Of a stretch of 64,000 nucleotides of DNA, positions 1-10,253 are shown piece after piece. Numbering within the stretch: position 1 is the stretch's first letter; each line of letters opens with the position of its first letter. The notes beneath the pieces were generated by a model. That model saw only the letters and a program-made list of their open reading frames with translations, searched no databases and had not been told where the DNA came from. Both the position numbers and the translations under genes were made by a program. The stretch comes from Deinandra increscens subsp. villosa (taxonomy: Eukaryota > Streptophyta > Magnoliopsida > Asterales > Asteraceae): the NCBI GenBank assembly GCA_039602395.1, contig JBCNJP010000007.1:102750772-102814771 (forward strand). Reading direction: 5' to 3'.

Positions 1-302
1 AAATGGGAGCTAAAGATCTTAACTGGAAGCCGTACACGTCACCATTGGCCCTATATGTGACCCCCTTTTTTTACCTCCACACGTCACCCTAAGGCCTGTA
101 CGTGACCCTTTTTTTTTCTCCATACTTGACCTCTGCCATTTACACGGCAGCTCAACACCATAGTTTCAGTCACCTATACCTCACGGATGGGTCTCCACGT
201 TAAGTATAGATATTTTTTTGTAGCCTAAAATTATTTAAATGATTAACTCAACAATAAAAATACTAATTACTAATAATATTAATAGAAACAATAATAATAA
301 TC

Positions 303-303
303 C

Positions 304-364
<61 letters not shown>
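303..364. repeat. (AAT)n microsatellite
   Basis: An almost pure run of about 20 AAT units, followed by imperfect AAT/AGT units. It is embedded in AT-rich intergenic DNA. Confidence 0.95.
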
Positions 365-1398
365 GTAACAGTAATAATAATAAATATATAATAATCTCAA
401 AACTAGTTATTAAATTTCATACATGTAATAGTTTATTTAAATTTTAATATTTTACGTTTGATTACAATATTCATCGTATATTTAGACCACTCTAATAATA
501 ATAATTGTAATAACATTAATATTGCTACAATAATCATAGTAATAATATAGGTTTGTGTGCATGCACTTAATACATACAACATTACTAACAGTATTGTTCC
601 ATAGACTCGTATTAATGTGACTATATGTATGTACGTATGTATGAATAGACTTGCATTAATGTGACTATATGTATGTATATATGAAAGCAAACTAAGTTTA
701 TTTGTATGAGTCTTGTGTTTTTATATATGTGTGGTTTATTTGTATCGATATCGTATGAGTATGTGTATGTATGTATGCGTGTATCTTCTAGTAATAATAA
801 TAGACAATCGTATCGTCTATATATGTTTGATAATAATAGCAACGTATCTATATCGTATGATTATGTCTATGTATGTAGGCACGCTAATTACACGTGTAAA
901 TACAAATATAAAGTTGGAGTATAGGCCTAAATGAGAGCTAAACATCTTAAATGGGAGCTGTACACGTCACCATTACCCCTATATGTGACCCTTTTTTTAC
1001 CTCTATACGTCACCCTAAGGCCTATACGTGACCCCTTTTTGAATTAAGGGGTGAAGGATAAATTTATCATTCACGTATAACTGTCAGAGCATGATAGTAC
1101 AACGTCCGGAAATATCGGGGGTGTGCCGGGGGATGTCTAAGAACCCTCATGTAGAGCTCTCTACGCGAAGGTTAGGTCAAACTTTTTTTTTTTAATTTTT
1201 TAGCATTCTTTTATAAATTAGATAATTAACAAAATACAAGAAACATACAAAAAGTGGTAACTGAAGCATACAAAAATTAAAAGTTCCACACACATCTTTT
1301 TTGAATTTATTATTTCTTTTAGTTAGGACTACAATTAAGTTATCCCAAAAAATTTTAATTATAGCTACATCATATTTGGGTTCTTTGTCGATAGTATA

Positions 1399-1479
1399 CA
1401 CTACAAGAAAAAGGGCTAGTAGAGGCGACGGCAATAGCGGCGATAAATGTCGCCACTATTGACCTTATTTCTTGTAGTG
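1399..1479. mobile_element. 81-bp CACTA-type (En/Spm) miniature element
   Basis: The element starts CACTACAAGAAA and ends TTTCTTGTAGTG, a perfect 12-bp terminal inverted repeat of the CACTA class. It is flanked on both sides by the 3-bp target duplication ATA (1396-1398 and 1480-1482), which is the duplication length expected for CACTA elements. The inside holds a GGCGAC/GTCGCC inverted pair and no coding capacity, so it must be mobilised in trans. Confidence 0.88.
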
Positions 1480-1716
1480 ATAAGACACACTATATACTTA
1501 TTTGTTGTACAACTTTAAAATTTTATATTTATCAAATGAAAAGTTTTAATAAATGGGAGCTAAAGATCTTAAATGGAAGTCGTACACGTCACCATTGGCC
1601 TTATATGTGACCATTTTTTTACCTCCACACGTCACCCTAAGGCCTATACGCGTGTTTGCAAATTTCTATCAATAAAAATGTTCGTATTAATACAAATTTT
1701 CTTATACATAAAAGTA

Positions 1717-1970
1717 AACTTAAGGAGACTAATTTAGAAAAAAGACGTTCTTATTTTTATAAGAAACTATAGTTTGTCACTGGCTAGGTTCTTTGCATTT
1801 AGAAGCGAATTTTAACAGCAATTAAAACATTTTATAAGTATAAAACTTAAGGAGACTAATTTAGAAAAAAGACGTTCTTATTTTTATAAGAAACTATAGT
1901 TTGTCACTGGCTAGGTTCTTTGCATTTAGAAGCGACTTTTAACAGCAATTAAAACATTTTATAAGTATAT
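1717..1970. repeat. Tandem duplication, 2 x 127 bp
   Basis: Two adjacent units of 127 bp (about 1717-1843 and 1844-1970) are nearly identical; one visible difference is GAAT versus GACT at the matching position. No gene is seen in it. Confidence 0.85.
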
Positions 1971-2261
1971 ATAGATGATTTCATTTTAAGGAACCATGAA
2001 TATCCTAAAAAACATTTTTTTATAAAATAATAAAATTAGTTTCATAGAAAAAGATTATTATTGAAGTTAATTTGAATATTACTATTTTTTCTTTTAGTTT
2101 CATTACATATTCAAACCGGAACCAACTATATTAGAATATATTATTATTAGGATTTATTAGTACATGTTTATTATTAGGATTTATTAGAATATGTTTGACG
2201 TTAAAATATCAAGTGATTTATATTAAAAAATTATTAGTTAAACCTAACAGTCATCTGGACC

Positions 2262-2439
2262 TGCTGTTTTGAGGGGTGAAGGAAGGCTCTAAACGTGAGC
2301 ATTTACTGTTTTGAGGGGTGAAGGAGGGCTCTAAATGTGAGCATTTACGTGAAGGATAAAAAACTTTTGACAAACTCTGTCAGTTGACTGGACTTGCTGT
2401 TTTGAGGGGTGAAGGAGAGAACTAAATGTGAGCATTTAT
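2262..2439. repeat. 42-bp repeat, three copies
   Basis: A unit built around CTGTTTTGAGGGGTGAAGGA and ending GTGAGCATTTA occurs at about 2264-2305, 2306-2347 and 2397-2438. A related GAGGGGTGAAGGATAAA-like sequence occurs near 1046, so this is probably part of the same decayed element as the dispersed repeat at the window start. The rest of 1971-2960 has no supported gene. Confidence 0.7.
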
Positions 2440-2962
2440 TTTTACACCCCCATTATACGTGAAGGATAGCACTATTCTTCACGTTTTAAGGTGATGTATC
2501 ACAAAAAAAGAGGGTGTTCCTATAAGAACCCTTTCTAAAGAAAGATCAAATGTGAAAATGGGTCCAAATTTTGAATTCATAATAAATGCATTTTGAATTC
2601 ATAATAACTGCTATTTTGCTATTGTAGTTATCATATACGCGCTCTCTCTCATTGGCATATTTAGAGGAATACATACGTATTCCATTTTCCTCAGGCATGA
2701 ATACATCAAACAAAAGTTCATACTAAAATCATGAAATCAAAGATCTGATTTTATCCGATTAAGAAATTTGGTACACTCCAAATTGTTTTGATGTGAAAGT
2801 GAATCAAACATGACGTCAAATTCTATCCGGTTATTGCTCTACATATCACGACCCAACATACTATAAAGATTTCTATATATTATATGATCCAAACAGAAAG
2901 ACATATAGCCAACCATATATGTATAGCAGGATAGGGATTCGTTCCTATATATAGTTTGCTAA

Positions 2963-3286
2963 TTAATTAAGGTGCAAATCCCTTACTTCAAACAGGTTGC
3001 GGTTCTTGACAACTATATCATACATATGCATTGATTTGAACTTGTTGAAATCTTTAGGGAGAGAGATGAGATGCACATTCAATCTTTTGTGAAACTGCAA
3101 CAAATCAGGATCCTCATAGTACCTTTCCCATCCATAAGTTGACAGCATTCTTTCAAGTGCATCATATGAACTCACCACTTCGTTTGTGGGCACATGAACC
3201 AGGACCTTTCGTCGGCTCGAACCCGGACTGGAGTCACTTGCCACTAGTCGAAGCACGCCGTTATTGAACACCCAAACACCCGACAT
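2963..3286 (-). CDS. FPF1-like protein (flowering promoting factor 1 family), copy 1
   Basis: This single-exon gene encodes 107 aa, the usual length of the FPF1 family (about 105-115 aa). The protein opens MSGVWVFNNGVLRLV and contains the family's conserved stretches KVLVHVPTNEV, GWERYYEDPDLLQFHKR and HLISLPKDFNKFKSMHMYD, ending near KNRNLFEVRD. FPF1 is a small plant protein linked to flowering time, gibberellin response and cell elongation; its biochemical activity is not known. The start is the only Met that fits the family N-terminus. A TATA box lies about 80 bp upstream of the start. A second copy lies 20 kb away on the same strand, with about 80% or more visible identity and similar 3' flanks, so the pair arose by local duplication. 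A Helitron lies just upstream of its TATA box. Confidence 0.93.
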   Translation of the reverse strand: MSGVWVFNNGVLRLVASDSSPGSSRRKVLVHVPTNEVVSSYDALERMLSTYGWERYYEDPDLLQFHKRLNVHLISLPKDFNKFKSMHMYDIVVKNRNLFEVRDLHLN

Positions 3287-3364
3287 CCTTAATTCTTGAC
3301 TACCTAGCTAGCTAGGTTTTAGTTAAGTTTTGGTTTTAATTTATGAGATGTACGTGGGTGATGG

Positions 3365-3374
3365 TTTATATAAG
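3365..3374 (-). promoter_or_regulatory. Probable TATA box of FPF1-like copy 1
   Basis: The minus strand reads CTTATATAAA about 80 bp upstream of the ATG. The identical 10-mer lies at the same relative place upstream of the second FPF1-like copy (23577-23586), which supports a functional core promoter. Confidence 0.7.
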
Positions 3375-3421
3375 TGTTTCTAGCCACTAGGATGCAACGA
3401 GAATATATACATATATACATA

Positions 3422-3796
3422 TCTTAATACTAATAAAGCAATAAAATTGTTTCCACATGTCTTCTTTTTAAGGTGTACACATCACCAATGCCACATGTCA
3501 ATACAAGATTCAATTACAATTTAGTAAATTACCAATCAAGACTAATTACCAATTTTATCTAATTAAATTTTTATTTAAAAAAATGGCAAACATAATGTAG
3601 AGTTAATAACTCGAAAATTTAAGTCTTTTTAAGGAAACAAATCAAGAATTTGTCATCTTTAATTTATTAAATTGTCAATTAATATTTTATAATGAATTAT
3701 GTCATTTATAACTTTTAAATTTCTTAATCTTTTTTATATTTAGCTAATATTATGAACCTAAATTCAACCCGTGTAGTACACGGGTTACTAACCTAG
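3422..3796 (+). mobile_element. 375-bp non-autonomous Helitron
   Basis: The left end reads A|TCTTAATACTAATAAAGC, a typical Helitron 5' terminus starting with TC after an A. The right end has the hairpin CCCGTGT-AGT-ACACGGG, followed 9 bp later by the terminal CTAG and then a T, as in the CTRR-T rule for Helitrons. There is no terminal inverted repeat or target duplication, also as expected. The left boundary is where the similarity between the upstream regions of the two FPF1-like genes stops, which independently supports it. No Rep/helicase is encoded. Confidence 0.8.
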
Positions 3797-4447
3797 TATA
3801 TATATATAGTACTTATTCTCAAACGTTTCTTGGGTGGGGGCCAATTCTTGGGGAGATAAAAAACTTGTGTGAATAGGGCATCACTTGCCCACGTTTTAAC
3901 GTGTGGGGGATGGGGTGGAGGGGGATTTTGTGTGGGGGAGAATCGAAAGTCTTTTTCTATTATTTTTAAACCTGGCCCACAAACTAGAAGCAAGCGAATC
4001 TTAAAGATCTAGATGATTGGTTAGAAACATTTAAGTTTATCAATATATACTCACTGGTTGGCGGGGTGCGGACGTTACGTACTTGCTATGATGAATCGTG
4101 TGAACGTTATTTTTTAATTTTACCGTTTGACCCAGTAATAATGAAATTTCCCATAATTTTTCATATTAGAAAGCATTGACTCTTTTCATGTAGGGCCAGG
4201 TAGCGACCATTAATGATGGTTTACAAACCGTTTGGCCTTATATATATGCTGAAATAACTTGTAGCATTCCAATAAGGTTTTCAATACTTAAATAACTTGT
4301 ATATACAGCTTGGTTGGAAGTACTTTACAAATACTATTCACTTAAAGAAACGATCAAAAGAGAAACATCAAAAGAGAGAACTTAAAAAAACCGGTTACTA
4401 TTAATTTCAAACACTATTTAGTTGTCTATTGTATATAGGGTAATAAT
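3797..4447. other. Intergenic, nothing recognised
   Basis: A G/C-skewed patch near 3830-3930 gives a short Pro/His-rich minus-strand frame that I do not accept as a gene. The rest is AT-rich with no supported feature. Confidence 0.5.
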
Positions 4448-4508
4448 TATTAGAGTAGGATATAGTTTGTAGATCAATTTGTAAATTATAAATAGTTGAG
4501 GATTGGTC
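4448..4508 (+). repeat. Copia LTR fragment
   Basis: About 61 bp beginning TATTAGAGTAGGATATAG match the 5' part of the LTR at 7894 (TATTAGACTAGGATATAG...) with a handful of substitutions and in the same orientation. After GGATTGGTC the two diverge. It is either the decayed 5' LTR of the same element or a separate solo fragment. Confidence 0.65.
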
Positions 4509-4587
4509 GTAAACCCCTCATTCTGTCACACCCTTCATTCGACTGCAAACAACCATTCGGTCGTAAACCCCTCATTCTGTCACACCC
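4498..4587. repeat. Short direct duplication
   Basis: The 29-bp string starting GGTCGTAAACCCCTCATT occurs at about 4506-4534 and 4559-4587. The second copy runs into TGTCACACCCCGCC, which resembles the start of some plant gypsy LTRs, but I found no partner end. Confidence 0.6.
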
Positions 4588-5655
4588 CGCCAGGTGCGAG
4601 GGGAGGTGTGGGGACAAATTGTCCTCGTCAAATCTCGCGATAGTAATAGATGAACTGAACACAATCACAATCACAATCCACAGATAGCCTAACATAATTA
4701 TTACATTTGTAGTAAGGGTTAAATCATTGCTTAACGCTTACAACATTAACTTAGGTTCCAGGTTACCATAAGTCATTGAAACACAAACCTATTCCATCAC
4801 AAGGGGAATAATCTAGTGTTATAATACATCATCAATATTTTATTTTCACTAAGACTCGCCCTTCCCTTGGTATTCCGTCTATTTGCCTGCAAAATGAATA
4901 AAAGAAATACGTTAACAACATTACATTGTTGGTGAGCCATAACCCGTATCACAAAAACATTTTATAATACGTGTGCCCAACATGAATCTATGGGGTCTTG
5001 TTTAAGGCCAACCAACAATTAAGGGAGTAACGCTCCATCATGTTCCAAACATATATGCCACAATCTCCCTAAGCCTATGATAGGCGATGTGATACCCAAA
5101 TGTCAAACTAGCAACGGCCGTGTACGTAGCTGCACTATATGCCTCAGGGTGAATTCACTCGGTACCTAGATGACCCTAGCATACTATCTTGTTAGTATAT
5201 CATACCTTCCAAAATTCATAAACATGTAAACACACAAGACACAATACGATAAAACATGAAACATAGCTTTGAAAATATATATTCATTTGCAGCCCAAGAA
5301 CATTTAAATTAAAACAGGGCAAGGCATACGGAACTTCGGGGTAATACAGATTATAAGCTTAGGACATATACGCGAATAGGTACTACGTCGTCAGAGATGC
5401 AACAATCCTAATAACAAACATATTAACAATTGTATCAATTCACTATTCCAATTTGTTTTTCCTAGGTTGATTAAAATACGAGTTTATATTACCCGTTGCT
5501 CTCATTTTACGAAATAACAATCATGTTAATCATATACGTCTATTACCGAGCTCAACACAGTCCTTTATACCTGTAGTCATGATCTCAATTATCCGAAAAA
5601 ACCTATTGGACCAAAACTGATTTTTAAAATAAAATGAGCATTATGTTAAAATTAC
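4588..5655. other. Intergenic, possible LTR-element debris
   Basis: The sequence is moderately complex and contains no open frame of useful length or any protein motif on either strand. Its texture is like non-coding parts of a gypsy element, but no LTR pair, PBS or polypurine tract could be matched. Confidence 0.3.
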
Positions 5656-5727
5656 CTGCCGCGGACCATCACCTGGCCACTGGGATTTCTCGAGGTTCGC
5701 GAAGAACCAGAATTTGCTCGGGACTTG

Positions 5728-6253
5728 TTCGCCGCCGTGGACCGTCATAATGCATATATATATATATATATATATATATTTGGGGTAGAATACATCAACC
5801 AAAATCCTTACATCCTCTACATCAACCCCTTTTTTTAAAAAAAAAAACACTTTCTTTTAAAATTTCTTTTTTAAAAAACATTATAAGTCAAATCGATATA
5901 TATTCTTTCTAGAACACCTTTTTTTAATTTTTTTTATGGCGTTTTTAATATTTAAAAAAAACGCCAAAAATTACAATTTTTTTTTTCAAAAAAATGTGTG
6001 TTTTGGTGCGTCTAGAAGAATGGTGTTTTTAGAAAAAAAAATTAATTAACAAAAAATATTTTTTTGGTGTTTTTTTTGAAGAAAAAAAACACCACAAAAA
6101 TTAAAAAAAAAAGAATGTTCTAGGAAGCTAACATAGCGATTAAAGGTATAGTGTTTTCAAAAAAAATTGTTAGAAAGTGTTTTTGGTGTTTTTTGTGAAA
6201 AAGAAGGTTGATGTAGTGGATGTAGGGAATTTGGTGGATGTAGCCTAACTCAA

Positions 6254-6287
<34 letters not shown>

Positions 6288-6305
6288 GATGGTCCGCGTC
6301 GACTA
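5728..6305. mobile_element. Fold-back MITE with long imperfect arms
   Basis: The left arm (about 5728-5835) and right arm (about 6195-6305) are inverted copies. Left: ATACATCAACC...TTACATCCTCTACATCAACC; right, on the other strand: CTACATCCACC...CTACATCCACTACATCAACC. Outside these lie matching inverted GGACCRTCATA and (TA)n blocks. The centre is rich in T-runs and A-runs that also pair, with GGCGTTTTT/AAAAACGCC. There is no coding capacity. The exact ends and target duplication are unclear because of the flanking TA repeats. Confidence 0.7.
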
Positions 6306-6712
6306 TTTTGTCCTTTTGTAGATTTTTGCTATTATGTAGTTTCAGTCCAAACCGAACGTCCGGTTTCACTTATTATGTTTATAAAGTCCATTTTTCTTTA
6401 TTTTTATCCACTGAGATGGTTCTGTAACTTAGAACCGTTTATCCGTTCGTTCCAAACTTTAACCGAAACTTGTTAATACTTGTATATGATGGTTCTAAAC
6501 ATTTTTATGGTGACTATCAGTCTTAATAAGTTCTGTAATTTCACTATAATCCCTTTGTTACCTCAAAATCAGTTGGTATAAATTATCTAAAAATAGCAAC
6601 TCGTGCATTAGTGACTTGTACATTAAGTTTATCACTTGTAAATACGTTAATTGGTACCATATCAGTTATACCTCTCACATAATGACCCATTTAGGTTCTT
6701 ATATACTTCTAA
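6306..6712. other. Intergenic, nothing recognised
   Basis: The sequence is AT-rich and shows no conserved motif or coding frame. Confidence 0.4.
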
Positions 6713-7056
6713 CTAGTTTTTTTTATCTCCGTGTGTTATACGGGTGACTTTTAAAAGAAAAAAACTATAAATACAATCATAATCTATGACAATTATGTAT
6801 TTTTATATCTTTAGTAATTAAATAATTGGTTATTAAATAATTTAAAAGACAATAAATAAAAAGTTGGATATATATATCCATAATTTTTTTTAATAGAAAT
6901 ACGAATCATTTCCATAATTAGGAGTGTGAATGTCTATTAGCGGGAAAAATTGTTGAGGATGAATATGGTGGTGCCAAATGGCAAATTGTGGTGCCAAAAA
7001 CTGTTCTTTTATTATATATATATAGATATAGATAGATATATAGATATAGATATAGA
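6713..7056 (-). mobile_element. Small non-autonomous Helitron, minus strand
   Basis: On the minus strand a hairpin-like CCGTATAACACACGG is followed by an A-rich spacer and a terminal CTAG-T at 6716-6712, fitting the Helitron 3' end. The presumed 5' end lies in the (TATAGA)n tract at 7015-7056, reading TC-TATATC... into AATAAAAGAACAG and a duplicated TTGGCACCACAATTTGCCA-like segment. The 5' boundary is ambiguous because of the microsatellite. Confidence 0.5.
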
Positions 7057-7578
7057 TCAGTTTTACAAACTTTCCTTAAATAGAAATTTATGCCTTGATG
7101 ACTTGTACACTGAGCATAAAAACTTGTACATATTCTTTGATTACCCAAATCAGTTTATAAACCCATTTTGAAGATCAGCAGATTACTATAATAGTTTATG
7201 TTCCTTTTAAAACTGATCATAATGATGTATAAATACCTAGATGTTGCAATCATGCATGGAAAAGTTGTACCTTGTGTTGAAATAGTTGTACATCCGAATC
7301 TTGTGGCACTTAACCCTTCTGATCAGCCACTACCCACTCCTCTCCAGTCTCGATCTTCCACTTAAACATAAATCCATATGTGTTTATAAGCAAACAATCA
7401 CCTCATTGTGCTTTAAAGAGGGTTTAATCAAATATAAATACCTTGCATGTAACTTTGAACCCACAATCTGCCTTCTAACAGCCTTATATGCACTCTACAC
7501 CTCTCTGGATATAAGTCATTCACAGATTATGTCCAAACATGAGTATCCAACACATCAAAGTGATGAATAACATAGATT
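7057..7578. other. Intergenic, nothing recognised
   Basis: A 94-codon frame at 7286-7570 has no recognisable domain, unremarkable composition and no promoter context, so I do not call it a gene. Confidence 0.4.
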
Positions 7579-7779
7579 ATGGGAATTACCTTTGAGTTTG
7601 AGGCTTGGATTAGAGGCAGGAACACCTATGGTGATGATGGACAGCCTCTGAGGATCCCTCCGAGTGAGCATAGAATGAGTTCTTTCGGGGTTAAATGGCA
7701 AGCCAAGACAAAAATCTTAGTTTTTGCCGTCAAATGGGTTTCGTGGACTGTCAGGTTTGCTATATGAGGGTCGCGGTCT

Positions 7780-7881
7780 GAGCAAGATCAGAAACACGCG
7801 GACGTCTTCACTAAAGGTCTACCATGGATTCTCTTCGATGATTTTCGTACCAGTCTAAGCATCCAGAACCCTCCTCCTTAG
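7780..7881 (+). pseudogene. C-terminal relic of a Copia polyprotein (RNase H end)
   Basis: The frame reads EQDQKHADVFTKGLPWILFD and then DFRTSLSIQNPPP before a stop. This is the characteristic end of plant Ty1/copia polyproteins (ADxFTKGLP...F...R..L). An in-frame stop precedes it at 7765-7767. The frame at 7579-7767 just upstream shows no clear pol motif, so the body of the gene is lost. The next 15 bp resemble a polypurine tract (GACTGAGGGG) leading into an LTR-like segment. Confidence 0.75.
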
Positions 7882-7893
7882 ACTGAGGGGTAA

Positions 7894-8048
7894 TATTAGA
7901 CTAGGATATAGTTTATAGACCAAATTGTAAATTTTAAGTAGTTGAGGATTGGTCTTGTAAATATCGACCTCATTGTATTATATATATATTTGTACGAGTG
8001 TTAATGAGAAATCTATCAAGCATTTACACAAAATCTCTTCTAATTAAC
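7894..8048 (+). repeat. 3' LTR-like segment of the decayed Copia element
   Basis: It follows the polyprotein relic and GACTGAGGGG purine tract, begins TATTAGACTAGGATATAG and runs to about TCTCTTCTAATTAACA. A TATA-like TATATATATA sits in the middle. The start matches the fragment at 4448-4508. Canonical TG/CA ends are degraded. Confidence 0.55.
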
Positions 8049-8962
8049 AACGTTGTTAAAAATGAGATTAGATGTTGATTGATGTTACGGGAACAATCTT
8101 ATATTATTCCGTTATCCAACAACATTCCGAGCATCTAGGTGTGAAAGCAAGCGGTGCGGGTTTTCTAGTAGTGTATAAAACAAAAGTTTGATTTGGATGG
8201 AGGATGATTTTCAATTCCTTACTTTTTATAAAAGGTAAGCTTGACACCGAAAGGATTAAGGATTATGGTATTGGACCAACTACAACTTGCACCTTTTGCT
8301 ATATATCAAGAGCAACCTTGACTATAGTACACAAATCGGGATGGCCATCACGTGGGTGTGCATGAAATCATCATGATTTATATTCAAACCTCGCTTTTCT
8401 TTTCTGGTGGCAAATCAGCATGCTGAAAGTTGATAGAGTAGCCATACTGATCGATATGGATATGATCAAGAATCAATCATGGCATATGACCACCACCAAT
8501 GGAACCTTTGATATGTACCACCTCATTCTCTTTGAACCCACACAATAATATAATATATACAATCATTTGGTTTTAAGGTTCTTTGTAATGGATAAATTAT
8601 CGGAAATAACAATTTAAGCCACACCTTATCTGGTTCATGAGACGTGTATTATGTAGGGACATGATCAATTAAAAACATTGTTTAGCTTAAAATTATAAAT
8701 CAAGTACATTAATTTTGTAGTGGATTTATGTTTTTATAATTTTAAACAAAACACTATTTTCCACAAGATGAATGTGTGTTTAAAGCAAAAGACGCATAAC
8801 TCATGTGTTTATTTGCATGCTGTATACGTAGAAATCAAGGATGGACAGTCCGATCCGATCATACCGGAAATCTAATAAGCTCTTTGAACGATCGCTGTCA
8901 GAGTTGGACGTTTGGACATAGAAAAAAGGATTGCAGTCGAAAGTCTGCACACTAAACAAACC
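8049..8962. other. Intergenic, nothing recognised
   Basis: There is no supported coding frame, repeat pair or RNA gene here. Confidence 0.4.
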
Positions 8963-8970
8963 GTTAGGGC

Positions 8971-9656
8971 CAGTGCCGGCCCTGGGCATGGGCCAGATGG
9001 GCTACAGCCCTGAGTTTCAAATTGGAAGGGGGCATCAATTGCGAACGGCGATCTTATTATTTTTCGAAGAGAACACAACATCACATCAGTCATCACTCAT
9101 TAGGTGATATTGTTCCATTTATTGTACTTTTAAATATATTTTTGTCATTGATATCATGCCCCTCGTGTACAACCATCTGGTGCCCAAAATAGAAAAAAGG
9201 AAAAAACAACAAGAAAACTTAATCTTTACAAGGATCTTTAAAAAAATATTTTAGACATGAAGGTAATACTAGTGGAGAAAATGTTGATGAAAAAAAATGT
9301 GGAAAACAATAATATTAGTGAAAATAATGTTGATGAAAGTAATTGTAATGAGAATAGTGTTGATGATAATAATGTTGAAGACAATAATGTTGAGGAAAAT
9401 AATGTTGATGAAAATGAAAACGAATTTGATAGAATGTTTGAAGATAATGAAATTCATTTTAGATAATTTATATGTTGTAATTTAACTATAAGTTTGAAAA
9501 TTTTTATTTAGTTAATAAAATCGGCGTGGGGATGAGCCGCTTAGCTTGAGTAGGTTCCAAACCCTTAAAACTTTGTATTGTACTATTTAAAGTTTTTAAC
9601 AGGGGGCAAATTTTTGCCTCGCGCCCTGAGCATCCAAATTCTTAGGACCAGCCCTG
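8971..9656. mobile_element. 686-bp non-autonomous hAT element
   Basis: The left end CAGTGCCGGCCCTGGG and the right end, read inward as CAGGGCTGGTCCTAAG, form an imperfect hAT-type terminal inverted repeat. A perfect 8-bp target duplication GTTAGGGC flanks it (8963-8970 and 9657-9664), the length expected for hAT. Inside, 9257-9466 holds a degenerate 12-15-bp repeat (AATAATGTTGATGAA-like) that yields an Asn/Glu/Val-rich frame, not a transposase. Confidence 0.9.
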
Positions 9657-9664
9657 GTTAGGGC

Positions 9665-10248
9665 AGTACAGGGAAAGAAGGTCCCTGTAACGGTCATCCG
9701 ACGTGAGAATCAGTAACTCGAATGAAGAACGTGTGTGATTATAGAGTTAGAGAGAATGTGAGAGCATGAATATCATGAAGAAGAATGATACATCTTAAGT
9801 TAGTATTTATAGAATTTGTATTAGGGTTTGTGTAGATAGGGTGACGTAATGCATGTGATCAACGATGTGTGAATCGATTTTTAGGTGATTAATTAATATT
9901 CTTTTTGCATGGAGATACCATACAAATCGTTAGTTTGTTATTTGTAGGCCCTTCTTCTAAAATCATCATTTAATGAGGCGTCCGGGTGCGAGCCCCACCT
10001 GCTAACCTGTCAAAACGTGAACTTAACCCAGCCCGCAAAAAGTCTTAGGAAAAAATTAATCTCTATCATCTTCACATGCTATTTGCAAACAACAATGTAA
10101 ACTTTTTCTAACATTAGCCACCAAACTTTAATCCGCCTCTCTCTTTTGCTATTGATATATATCCATCACATTGACTACTAGATTCGAAGACTTGCAAAGC
10201 ATACATATGACATATCTCTATTCCGAATAATTTCTTTTATTGCTACGA
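9665..10248. other. Intergenic, nothing recognised
   Basis: A purine-rich block near 9700-9850 and AT-rich DNA after it carry no coding or repeat signal that I could assign. Confidence 0.4.
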
Positions 10249-10253
10249 GATCC

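Larger units (their letters stand above)
1..1652. repeat. Three dispersed copies of a ~110-bp repeat in AT-rich DNA
   Basis: A block beginning aaatgggagctaaagatctt and continuing through a CACGTCACC...TATATGTGACC...CACGTCACCCTAAGGCC pattern occurs at about 1-117, 930-1044 and 1552-1652, all in the same orientation, with a few substitutions between copies. The DNA between them is AT-rich and has no convincing coding sequence; the short frames there are made of low-complexity Tyr/Ile/Val runs. A 40-bp unit with the motif ATTAATGTGACTATATGTATG is also duplicated at about 611-690. The three blocks may be pieces of one decayed LTR or satellite; I cannot name the family. Confidence 0.6.

Noticed and set aside
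3793..3993. 66-codon minus frame near the first FPF1-like gene
   Set aside because: Composition is driven by G-runs; it starts inside the Helitron end and has no recognisable domain.
9257..9466. Acidic Asn/Glu-rich 69-aa frame
   Set aside because: It is the product of a degenerate short tandem repeat inside a hAT element, and both strands are open across it.
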